Part shown: piece by piece, positions 38,667-46,157 of the stretch
Layout: each line of letters begins with the position of its first letter
How positions within the stretch are numbered: the first letter of the stretch is position 1
Origin: Parabacteroides gordonii MS-1 = DSM 23371
GTDB taxonomy: Bacteria > Bacteroidota > Bacteroidia > Bacteroidales > Tannerellaceae
Assembly (NCBI RefSeq): GCF_000969825.1
Contig: NZ_KQ033919.1
Location: forward strand, 238,030 to 302,029
Direction: 5' to 3'
DNA length: 64,000 bases
The notes under the pieces: model-generated
Told to the model about the DNA's origin: nothing
Seen by the model: only the letters and a program-made list of their open reading frames with translations
Database searches by the model: none
Program-made: the position numbers and the translations under genes

Positions 38667-38685
38667 ATAGTTCTACTAGAACTAT
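38667..38685. promoter_or_regulatory. Perfect 19-base palindrome, second copy of the susC-upstream site
   Basis: ATAGTTCTACTAGAACTAT is perfectly self-complementary around one central base. It differs from the copy at 38450-38468 only in one base pair of an arm. The copies are 217 bases apart, which would allow DNA looping. Confidence 0.6.
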
Positions 38686-38765
38686 GTCTTTATGGATCTC
38701 TAATTTATCTAATAAATACCCTCTGTTTGTTTCTACCTAATAAGTAACTTTTCTGTAAGATTATT

Positions 38766-38867
38766 ATAATATATGATTCATTAGTACCATATATTGTGAT
38801 ACTTCTGTACCATATATTATGATATTGCATTCTCATATATTATGATACTCTATTATTATAATATATG
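38766..38867. repeat. 23-base tandem repeats with flanking inverted copies, susC upstream region
   Basis: Three 23-base units (38785-38807, 38808-38830, 38831-38853) share TACCATATATTATGATA. Inverted partial copies ATAATATATG lie on both sides (38766-38775 and 38858-38867). The array is AT-rich and of operator or iteron type. It occupies the 540-base gene-free stretch 38452-38991 between susC and an insertion sequence. No protein gene is seen in that stretch. Confidence 0.75.
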
Positions 38868-39142
38868 GTATTATAACTACTTGCCGGATAGTGACTTTAC
38901 CTGAAATAGGTTTACAAATTAATTACTTCAATACTAAAAAACTTGTCAAAATAAGTTTATTCATACTGATACTCTTTACAGTAGCTAACCGTGTCTTACT
39001 AAAAAAGTTTACACGGTCAACAATGGACAATCCGGAGCCTCTTTCTTTCCGGGGGAACAAGTGGGAGGGCTCGATGCCCTTCCTCTTGTTTAGGAATAAC
39101 AATGGCATAAACCATCGCCTATTCTTTCCGGGTCTTGCAAAG

Positions 39143-40009
39143 TTATACATAATCCTGGTTCATAGCCTCTTTGGGTGTATAAACTTTGTTTTTCCAGTAC
39201 TTTTTCAATACCCCTGTGCCCTGGTGGGCTTTCTCGGGAGTAAGCATATTGTTACTCATATGAGGACGCTTGGTATTATAGAAATCAATGATTTGACACA
39301 TTTTCTTTTCTATCTCTTCCAGCTTCTCAAACACCCCCATCTTGTAAAGCCACTCCTGTTTGATTATTCCATTAACCCGCTCGGCTACAGCATTGTCTGT
39401 TGGCTTGTAATCCTCTGTCATACTGATAGCTATATGATGGTCAGTCAATGTCTGCACATATAAGTCACAGCAATACTGGACGCCTCTGTCCGAATGATGA
39501 ATCAGTCCTGACAGAGGTTCACTACCAACCTGTTTTATAGCCTGATTTAAAGCACTTAACGTATAAACGGCATGAAGTCCGGGAGCCATGCACCAACCAA
39601 TTATTTTATGAGAATAAGCATCAGTTATCAGATGCAGATAGCAAACCGTATCTTTTAATGGTATGTAGGTTATGTCGCTTACCCACAATTGATTACGCGC
39701 ATCCGGTGTGAAGCCTTTTATCAGGTTCTTATGCTTGCGATACCGATGATTGGAGTTTGTTGTCCGACGTCCTTTGGAAGGCTTGAGCATCAGCTTTTTA
39801 CGCCGTAGAAGCTTGTAAAAAGAATCACGTCCCATCATTTGATCACGCCCATAGAGATCACAAAGGATTAGATACAGTTTAAAAGCACCTATGCCGGGAT
39901 CTTCCATTCGATATTCCTTTACAGCCGAACAAATCATGTTCTCCACGATCTCTTGGCCAGCATGTTCTTTCTTGTACTGATAGTAGGCTTGCCTACTATT
40001 ACCAAACAA
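39143..40009 (-). CDS. IS3-family transposase OrfB (integrase core)
   Basis: At least 288 residues. The frame is open upstream without a usual start codon back to the frameshift site at 40078-40084, so it is probably made as the C-terminal part of an OrfAB fusion. It has an HTH_21-like segment (KEYRMEDPGIGAFKLYLILCDL) and the rve core with the three catalytic acids in WVSDITYIP, HHSDRGVQY and AVAERVNGIIKQEW, the last two spaced as in DD(35)E enzymes. It cuts and joins the element's ends. Confidence 0.93.
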   Translation of the reverse strand: MFGNSRQAYYQYKKEHAGQEIVENMICSAVKEYRMEDPGIGAFKLYLILCDLYGRDQMMGRDSFYKLLRRKKLMLKPSKGRRTTNSNHRYRKHKNLIKGFTPDARNQLWVSDITYIPLKDTVCYLHLITDAYSHKIIGWCMAPGLHAVYTLSALNQAIKQVGSEPLSGLIHHSDRGVQYCCDLYVQTLTDHHIAISMTEDYKPTDNAVAERVNGIIKQEWLYKMGVFEKLEEIEKKMCQIIDFYNTKRPHMSNNMLTPEKAHQGTGVLKKYWKNKVYTPKEAMNQDYV

Positions 40010-40059
40010 TCCGCAAAGAGTTTCAACACTTTCTTGCTGATACTCTTCACGCAGGAGAG

Positions 40060-40443
40060 TTACTGTTTGGCACCAGGCTTTTTTCTGATGCTTATGCCCT
40101 CATTTTTCTCTGCTACATCAATGAGGAGCTCCAAGCCGCGAGCCCGGAGATTGGCATACCACAGAGCCTTTTCAAGCTCTGCTATACGTTGATTTAACGC
40201 CTTTTCGGACCGAGGATTTGATCGGTCTTCAATCTTTTCCATATGCTTGCTTATTACTTCTTCTGACAAAGATAACTCTTTGCCATCAATAGGATAGCGT
40301 TGCAGCCAGGATAAAAGCACACGGGTACAGCTTAGACCATACTTCAGTGTTATTGAACGAACACTGCTGCCACTGGCATAGTAGTCTGTTAGAACCTCTA
40401 ATTTGAAACTTTCTTCATAATGACATTTCTTACGATTTTGCAT
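40060..40443 (-). CDS. IS3-family transposase OrfA (helix-turn-helix and leucine zipper)
   Basis: A 127-residue protein. The N-terminal helix-turn-helix (FKLEVLTDYYASGSSVRSIT) binds the terminal repeats. The C-terminal helix EKALNQRIAELEKALWYANL is a leucine-zipper-like oligomerisation segment. Translation normally stops at TAA 40060-40062. A -1 shift at the A6G heptamer six codons earlier would enter the orfB frame. Confidence 0.9.
   Translation of the reverse strand: MQNRKKCHYEESFKLEVLTDYYASGSSVRSITLKYGLSCTRVLLSWLQRYPIDGKELSLSEEVISKHMEKIEDRSNPRSEKALNQRIAELEKALWYANLRARGLELLIDVAEKNEGISIRKKPGAKQ
40078..40084 (-). other. Programmed -1 frameshift site (A AAA AAG)
   Basis: On the minus strand the OrfA codons AGA AAA AAG contain the slippery heptamer in the correct phase. 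After a one-base back-slip the reading continues GCC TGG TGC CAA ACA and runs into OrfB without a stop. This is the standard way IS3 elements make the active transposase. Confidence 0.8.
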
Positions 40444-40501
40444 TTTTTTACACTTTATGGTTACACTGGGTGTAAACCCTATTCAGTATAAGACATAGTT
40501 T

Positions 40502-40533
40502 TTTGTATATCTGTATTTGTTTTCTTAGCTTTG
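40502..40533 (+). promoter_or_regulatory. Full consensus promoter for the alpha/beta hydrolase gene
   Basis: TTTG at 40502-40505, a 20-base spacer and TAGCTTTG at 40526-40533 match the Bacteroidetes consensus. The -33 box lies only seven bases outside the insertion sequence end, so the insertion kept the core promoter intact. Confidence 0.7.
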
Positions 40534-40552
40534 TGAGTATAATATAATATTA

Positions 40553-41530
40553 ATGTATATGCAGCATATATCTTACCGTATATTCGTCTCGTTTTGTATC
40601 CTGTTTTTTAGCCTGGCAATTTCAGCCCAAATGCCTGTCCGGCTAAACGAACGTTCCATCAGTCTGAATACTTCCTCTGGGCAGATCAATGGAAAGATAA
40701 TTGCACCGGGAGCTTCTACCTATCCGTTGGTGCTGATTATTGCAGGTTCGGGGCCTACCGATATGGATGGTAATTCAGCCCCGGCAGGGATGAAGAATAA
40801 TTCGTTGAAATATCTGGCCGAAGAATTGGGCAGGCGAGGGATCGGATCTCTTCGTTTTGATAAGCGGGGAATAGCTTCAAGTGCGGCTGCCGGAAAAGAT
40901 GAATATTCCATGCGCTTCGAAGACCTTATAAAAGATGTACGCGAGTGGATCGATCTCTTATCCCGCGACCGTCGTTTGAGTGGCATTTATATAGCTGGTC
41001 ATAGTGAAGGGGCATTGATCGGAATGGTTGCAAGCCAGAATAACCCGAAAGTAAAAGGATATATATCATTGGCAGGAGCAGGCCGCCCTTTGTCGGATAT
41101 ACTGGAAGAGCAGATGTCGGCACAACCTGAAGTGATACGGAAAATGATTGTATCCATCAATGACTCACTGAAGGCAGGGAAGTTAGTACCGAGTGTTCCG
41201 TTGGGGTTACAAGCTTTATTCCGTTCTTCCGTCCAACCGTATCTTATTTCCTGTTATAAATATAACCCGCAGGAAGAAATAAAGAAACTGACCGTTCCTG
41301 TCCTGCTATTGCAGGGAAAAACAGATATACAGATTTCCGTAAAAGATGCAGAACTGCTGAAGCAGTCATTGCCTTCGGCAGAATTACATCTGATAGACGG
41401 TATGAACCATGTATTAAAGGATTGCGACACGATGGACAGGCAGAAACAGATGGCTGTTTACACTAATCCAGACCTTCCTGTCAACGAGAACTTGCTCTTA
41501 TTCATTGAAAAGTTTGTGAAGAAGCCCTGA
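40553..41530 (+). CDS. Secreted alpha/beta hydrolase
   Basis: A 325-residue protein with an N-terminal signal (ISYRIFVSFCILFFSLAISAQ). The nucleophile elbow is GHSEGA, the oxyanion region VLIIAGSGPTDMDGN precedes it, and the acid and base are likely in LQGKTDIQI and DGMNHVLK. It is an esterase or acyl-peptidase-like hydrolase with an unknown substrate, acting in the periplasm or outside. The gene is preceded by its own promoter and lies directly downstream of the insertion sequence. Confidence 0.88.
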   Translation: MYMQHISYRIFVSFCILFFSLAISAQMPVRLNERSISLNTSSGQINGKIIAPGASTYPLVLIIAGSGPTDMDGNSAPAGMKNNSLKYLAEELGRRGIGSLRFDKRGIASSAAAGKDEYSMRFEDLIKDVREWIDLLSRDRRLSGIYIAGHSEGALIGMVASQNNPKVKGYISLAGAGRPLSDILEEQMSAQPEVIRKMIVSINDSLKAGKLVPSVPLGLQALFRSSVQPYLISCYKYNPQEEIKKLTVPVLLLQGKTDIQISVKDAELLKQSLPSAELHLIDGMNHVLKDCDTMDRQKQMAVYTNPDLPVNENLLLFIEKFVKKP

Positions 41531-41545
41531 ACAATTGTATCTTTG
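41513..41545 (+). promoter_or_regulatory. Consensus promoter for the ABC-F gene
   Basis: TTTG at 41513-41516, a 21-base spacer and TATCTTTG at 41538-41545. The -33 box overlaps the last codons of the hydrolase gene. Confidence 0.7.
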
Positions 41546-41567
41546 TGCCCGTAAAATAGAAATAATT

Positions 41568-43514
41568 ATGATTTCGGTTGAAGGACTAACAGTTGAATTT
41601 GGCGGTTTTACGCTTTTTGATGACGTTTCGTTTGTGGTAAACAAGAAAGATCGTATCGCACTGGTCGGAAAGAACGGGGCGGGAAAATCTACGATGTTGA
41701 AGATATTTGCTGGATTGCAATCTCCGACATCCGGTACAGTCAGTGTACCCAAAGAAACGACGATCGGCTACCTGCCGCAGCAGATGCAGCTGACAGATAC
41801 ACGTACCGTTAAGGAAGAAGCGGAACTGGCTTTCGGTCATATCCGGGAAATGGAGAAAGAGATCGAACGGTTGAACCTGCAGCTGGCTGAACGTACCGAT
41901 TATGAAACTGAATCCTACCAGAAGCTGATAGACAAAGTAACCCATCTTTCCGAACATTTCCAGATGATGGGAGGGAGCAATTATCATGCTGAACTGGAAC
42001 GGACATTGATCGGGTTGGGATTTTCCCGTACTGATTTCGATCGTCCTACTTCCGAATTCAGCGGTGGCTGGCGTATGCGTATCGAGCTGGCAAAGTTATT
42101 GCTTCGCCGTCCTGATGTCTTGTTGCTCGATGAGCCGACCAACCATTTGGATATCGAGTCTATCCAATGGCTGGAGAATTTTATCGCAACCCGTGCTAAT
42201 GCCGTAATACTGGTTTCCCACGACCGTGCTTTTATCGATAATACCACTTTCCGTACTATTGAAATCGAACTGGGACAGATATACGATTATAAAGTAAAAT
42301 ATTCCGATTACGTGGAACTCCGCAAGGAGCGTCGCGAACAACAACTCCGTGCTTTCGAGAACCAGCAGAAGAAACTGGCTGATACGGAGGCATTCATCGA
42401 ACGTTTCCGTTATAAGGCAACTAAGTCTGTGCAGGTTCAGTCGCGTATCAAACAACTGGAAAAGGTAGAACGTATCGAAGTGGATGACGTGGATACAGCC
42501 ATGTTAAGCCTGAAGTTTCCCCCGGCTCCCCGTTCCGGCTCTTACCCGGTTATCGCGGAGGAAGTCTCCAAAAGCTATGGCGATCATCTGATCTTCGAGC
42601 ATGTGACGCTGACTATCAACCGTGGTGATAAAGTAGCCTTTGTCGGAAAGAACGGGGAAGGTAAGTCTACCCTTGTAAAATGCATCATGGATCAGATCGA
42701 CTACGAGGGAAAACTACAGTTGGGCCACAATGTAAAGATCGGTTACTTTGCACAGAACCAGGCGCAGATGCTGGATGACAACCTTACGGTTTTTGACACC
42801 ATCGACTATGTAGCTGAGGGAGATATACGAACAAAGATACGTGATATACTCGGTGCCTTTATGTTCGGAGGCGAGGCTTCCGACAAGAAGGTAAAAGTCC
42901 TGTCAGGTGGTGAAAGAAGCCGGTTGGCAATGATCCGCCTGCTGCTCGAGCCGGTCAACCTGTTGATCCTCGATGAGCCTACGAATCATTTGGATATGCG
43001 TTCGAAAGATGTACTGAAAGATGCTTTGAAAGAATTCGACGGAACCGTGATCGTGGTTTCCCACGACCGTGAATTCCTGGATGGCCTGGTGGATAAAGTC
43101 TATGAATTCGGTAACCAGCGTGTCGTTGAACATCTGGGCGGTATTTATGAATTCCTGGAAAGAAAGAAAATGGATAGCTTGCGCGAACTGGAACGTGCTA
43201 CGCAAGCTGCCTCTTCTTCCAACGATATGGATGCCCAGCCCACACAGAACAAACTTTCGTATGAAGCCCGGAAGGAACAAAGCAAGGCGATCAAGAAAGT
43301 TGAAAAGGCAGTGGCCGAAGCCGAGAAGAAAATAACGGAGCTTGAAAACGCAATTGCAGCTGTCGAAGCCAAACTGGCTACGCCCGAAGGAGCTTCCGAT
43401 ACTTCACTATACAACGATTATTCCTCTTTGAAAAAAGAGTTGTCAGATGTCATGGATACATGGACGGAACAGACGATAGAATTAGAAGAATTAAACGAAA
43501 AAGCGTCCCGGTAA
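41568..43514 (+). CDS. ABC-F family ATPase (translation factor type)
   Basis: A 648-residue soluble protein with two ABC modules and no membrane domain, starting MISVEGLTVEFGG. Walker A motifs are GKNGAGKST and GKNGEGKST. The signatures are SGGWRMR and SGGERSR, and the Walker B motifs are in LLLDEPTNHLD and LILDEPTNHLD. The linker between them holds the charged P-site-interaction helices (KERREQQLRAFENQQKK). The C-terminal 100 residues form a coiled coil (VEKAVAEAEKKITELENAI). Family members act on the ribosome to relieve stalls or confer antibiotic protection. The upstream TTG at 41535 lies inside the promoter and is not used. Confidence 0.93.
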   Translation: MISVEGLTVEFGGFTLFDDVSFVVNKKDRIALVGKNGAGKSTMLKIFAGLQSPTSGTVSVPKETTIGYLPQQMQLTDTRTVKEEAELAFGHIREMEKEIERLNLQLAERTDYETESYQKLIDKVTHLSEHFQMMGGSNYHAELERTLIGLGFSRTDFDRPTSEFSGGWRMRIELAKLLLRRPDVLLLDEPTNHLDIESIQWLENFIATRANAVILVSHDRAFIDNTTFRTIEIELGQIYDYKVKYSDYVELRKERREQQLRAFENQQKKLADTEAFIERFRYKATKSVQVQSRIKQLEKVERIEVDDVDTAMLSLKFPPAPRSGSYPVIAEEVSKSYGDHLIFEHVTLTINRGDKVAFVGKNGEGKSTLVKCIMDQIDYEGKLQLGHNVKIGYFAQNQAQMLDDNLTVFDTIDYVAEGDIRTKIRDILGAFMFGGEASDKKVKVLSGGERSRLAMIRLLLEPVNLLILDEPTNHLDMRSKDVLKDALKEFDGTVIVVSHDREFLDGLVDKVYEFGNQRVVEHLGGIYEFLERKKMDSLRELERATQAASSSNDMDAQPTQNKLSYEARKEQSKAIKKVEKAVAEAEKKITELENAIAAVEAKLATPEGASDTSLYNDYSSLKKELSDVMDTWTEQTIELEELNEKASR

Positions 43515-43532
43515 TCCGGAGACGCTTTTTTT
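43498..43532 (+). terminator. Terminator overlapping the ABC-F stop codon
   Basis: AAAAAGCGTC pairs with GACGCTTTTT around a short CCGG-containing inner stem, with a T run after. The stop codon (43512-43514) lies in the loop region. Confidence 0.85.
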
Positions 43533-43576
43533 GAAAGATATTGATTGGAGAAGGGTCTCAATTAAATAAAAGTATT

Positions 43577-43584
43577 TACTTTTG
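43577..43584 (+). promoter_or_regulatory. -7 element upstream of the nagA pair
   Basis: TACTTTTG fits TAnnTTTG and lies 84 bases before the first nagA start. No -33 TTTG at the usual distance. Confidence 0.45.
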
Positions 43585-43668
43585 CTCTCTCACAGACTTT
43601 ATCTGTTATACTATGAATCGTAGCTAATTGATAAATAACAAACGCCTAATTTATATAGACAAAATATT

Positions 43669-44835
43669 ATGTTAACTCAAATTATTAACGGTCGTATCCT
43701 GACACCGCAGGGCTGGATGAAAGATGGTTCTGTGCTGATCAGTGATAACAAGATCCTGGAAGTAACGAACTGTGACCTGGCCATAGTTGGTGCGAACTTA
43801 ATTGACGCCAAAGGAATGTACATCGTTCCGGGCGGAGTGGAAATCCATGTTCATGGCGGTGGTGGCCGTGACTTTATGGAGGGAACGGAAGAGGCATTCC
43901 GTGGAGCAGTGGCAGCTCACATGCAACACGGTACTACCAGTATTTTCCCCACCTTATCATCTTCAACTATTCCTATGATCCGTGAAGCGGCAGCTACTAC
44001 GGAAAAACTGATGGCTGAAAAGGATAGCCCTATCCTGGGATTACATCTGGAAGGTCATTATTTCAATATGAAGATGGCCGGCGGACAGATTCCGGAAAAT
44101 ATCAAGAACCCTGATCCGGAAGAGTATATCCCGTTGCTGGAAGAAACCAATTGTATCAAGCGCTGGGATGCTGCCCCCGAATTACCGGGAGCAATGCAGT
44201 TCGGTAAGTATATCACTTCAAAAGGTGTTCTGGCTGCTGTCGGTCATACACAGGCTGAGTATGAAGATATCCAGACGGCTTACGAGGCCGGTTATACGCA
44301 TGCAACGCATTTCTATAACGCGATGCCCGGTTTCCACAAACGTCGTGAATATAAATATGAAGGAACTGTGGAAAGCATCTATCTGATCGATGATATGACG
44401 GTTGAAGTCGTAGCCGACGGTATCCATGTCCCTGCCACGATCCTTCGTTTGGTTTATAAAGTGAAAGGAGTTGAACGCACTTGTTTGATAACGGATGCAC
44501 TGGCTTGTGCCGCAAGTGACAGTCAGGTTGCTTTCGACCCCCGTGTGATCATTGAGGACGGTGTATGTAAACTGGCAGACCGTTCGGCTTTGGCGGGAAG
44601 TGTCGCTACGATGGATCGCCTGATCCGTACGGTAGTGCAGAATGCGGAGATACCTTTGGAAGATGCTATCCGGATGGCTTCGGAAACGCCTGCCCGTATT
44701 ATGGGTGTTTACGATCGCAAAGGATCTTTACAGCGTGGTAAGGATGCCGATATCATGGTTCTGGATAAAGATTTGAACGTACGTGCTGTTTGGGCGATGG
44801 GTAAATTGGTGGAAGGAACCAATAAACTGTTTTAA
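43669..44835 (+). CDS. nagA: N-acetylglucosamine-6-phosphate deacetylase, paralog 1
   Basis: A 388-residue amidohydrolase that removes acetate from GlcNAc-6-phosphate, in amino-sugar catabolism and cell-wall recycling. The metal site appears as EIHVHG (His 60, His 62), LEG (Glu 128), GHT (His 193), THFYNAM (His 214) and the catalytic Asp 276 in TDAL. The segment after LEG is GHYFNM, whereas most NagA enzymes have G-P-F/Y-L-N/S-P here. This may alter substrate binding. The second copy starts 32 bases downstream. The two proteins share long identical blocks (FHKRREYKYEGTVES, GSLQRGKDADI), so they arose by tandem duplication. Confidence 0.9.
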   Translation: MLTQIINGRILTPQGWMKDGSVLISDNKILEVTNCDLAIVGANLIDAKGMYIVPGGVEIHVHGGGGRDFMEGTEEAFRGAVAAHMQHGTTSIFPTLSSSTIPMIREAAATTEKLMAEKDSPILGLHLEGHYFNMKMAGGQIPENIKNPDPEEYIPLLEETNCIKRWDAAPELPGAMQFGKYITSKGVLAAVGHTQAEYEDIQTAYEAGYTHATHFYNAMPGFHKRREYKYEGTVESIYLIDDMTVEVVADGIHVPATILRLVYKVKGVERTCLITDALACAASDSQVAFDPRVIIEDGVCKLADRSALAGSVATMDRLIRTVVQNAEIPLEDAIRMASETPARIMGVYDRKGSLQRGKDADIMVLDKDLNVRAVWAMGKLVEGTNKLF

Positions 44836-44867
44836 CGGGATAGAACACAAATAAAATAGTAGAAGTT

Positions 44868-46034
44868 ATGTTGACACAAATAATAAACGGACAGATCCTG
44901 ACACCGCAAGGTTGGTTGAAGGATGGTTCCGTCCTGATCAGTGATGGAAAAATACTGGAAGTAACCAACAGCGACCTGGCTGTGATCGGTGCGACTATAA
45001 TCGATGCCAAAGGAATGTATATCGTCCCGGGCTTCGTGGCAATGAATATACACGGAGGGGGAGGATATGATTTTAAGGAGTGTACGGAAGAAGCATTTCA
45101 TGGAGCGGTAAATGCCCATATGAAATATGGCGCTACCTGTATTTTCCCTACATTGGCTCCGCTGCCTGTTTCTGAGATCCGGAAAGGTATTGCCGTTTGC
45201 GAAAGCGTGATGGCTGAAAAGAACAGCCCTGTTCTCGGATTGCAATTGGAAGGCCCTTATCTAAACCCTAAGATGGCAGGTAGTCTTTTGACGGACGCCC
45301 TGAAAGATCCTGAATCTTCGGAATACATGTCTTTACTGGATAGTACGACTTGCATCAAACGTTGGGATGCCAGTCCCGAATTACCGGGAGCTTTGGATTT
45401 TGCCCGTTATCTGCATTCAAAAGGTATTTTGGCGGCTGTATCACATACGGAAGCTGAATTCGATGATATTAAAGCAGCTTATGAAGCCGGTTTTACGCAT
45501 GCCGCTCATTTCTATAATGCGATGCCGGGTTTCCACAAGCGCCGCGAATACAAATATGAAGGGACAGTGGAAAGTGTATTCCTTGTCGATAACATGACCG
45601 TTGAGGTTATTGCCGATGGCCGTCATTTGCCTTCAACGATTCTTCGTCTGGTTTACAAGCTGAAAGGGGTGGAGAACACTTGCCTGACTACCGATGCTTT
45701 GGCGTATGCGGCCAACGAAGGGAAGCCGGTTACCGACCCTCGTATTATCATCGAAGATGGCGTTTGTAAGTTGGCCGACCATTCATCATTGGTCGGTAGT
45801 ATTGCAACGATGGATGTATTGGTTCGCACGATGGCACAGAAAGCCGGCGTACCTTTGGCCGATGCGATCCGCATGGCTTCCGAAACACCTGCCCGTCTGA
45901 TGGGTGCGGACGATCGTAAAGGTTCTTTACAGCGTGGTAAGGATGCGGACATCGTTATCCTGGATCGTAAACTAAACGTCCGTTCGGTTTGGTCGATGGG
46001 GCATTTGGTGGAAGGAACGAATACATTGGCCTGA
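44868..46034 (+). CDS. nagA: N-acetylglucosamine-6-phosphate deacetylase, paralog 2
   Basis: A 388-residue tandem duplicate of the preceding gene. It keeps the canonical LEGPYLNP block, the histidines of SHT and AAHFYNAM, and the catalytic Asp in TTDAL. The first metal-side motif reads AMNIHG, so the first histidine of the HxH pair is Asn. Some NagA enzymes, such as that of E. coli, lack the HxH pair and use one metal, so this copy could still be active. The two copies thus differ in metal-site type and in the substrate loop. It is probably cotranscribed with paralog 1. Confidence 0.9.
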   Translation: MLTQIINGQILTPQGWLKDGSVLISDGKILEVTNSDLAVIGATIIDAKGMYIVPGFVAMNIHGGGGYDFKECTEEAFHGAVNAHMKYGATCIFPTLAPLPVSEIRKGIAVCESVMAEKNSPVLGLQLEGPYLNPKMAGSLLTDALKDPESSEYMSLLDSTTCIKRWDASPELPGALDFARYLHSKGILAAVSHTEAEFDDIKAAYEAGFTHAAHFYNAMPGFHKRREYKYEGTVESVFLVDNMTVEVIADGRHLPSTILRLVYKLKGVENTCLTTDALAYAANEGKPVTDPRIIIEDGVCKLADHSSLVGSIATMDVLVRTMAQKAGVPLADAIRMASETPARLMGADDRKGSLQRGKDADIVILDRKLNVRSVWSMGHLVEGTNTLA

Positions 46035-46110
46035 TGACAGACAGTACCAACTTATAGGTAAATAGATATTTTTGATTGCTTCCGTTAATCTTTATTTGCC
46101 GAAGAATTGT

Positions 46111-46118
46111 TATATTTG
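46111..46118 (+). promoter_or_regulatory. -7 element upstream of the nagB-like gene
   Basis: TATATTTG fits TAnnTTTG, 39 bases before the start codon. No well-spaced -33 TTTG. Confidence 0.45.
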
Positions 46119-46157
46119 TAGTTCAAGTAAAAAAGTTGTACTAAATCGTAATTAAAC

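Larger units (their letters stand above)
38992..40495 (-). mobile_element. IS3-family insertion sequence, apparently complete
   Basis: The element is about 1.5 kb with imperfect terminal inverted repeats: left end starting TGTCTTACT then AAAAAAGTTTACAC, right end (read inward) TGTCTTATACTGAATAGG then GTTTACAC. Ends are TG...CA as in the family. It carries orfA and orfB on the minus strand with an A6G frameshift site and a complete DDE triad. The five bases on each side (AACCG and TAGTT) do not match, so no target duplication is visible. It separates the susC control region from the alpha/beta hydrolase gene. Confidence 0.85.

Noticed and set aside
38785-38853. CRISPR-like array of 23-base units
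   Set aside because: Only three units, conserved core of 17 bases and 6-base intervals, no cas genes; more like an operator array.
38891-39463. 190-codon plus-strand frame over the IS left end
   Set aside because: It crosses the insertion sequence boundary and is antisense to the transposase.
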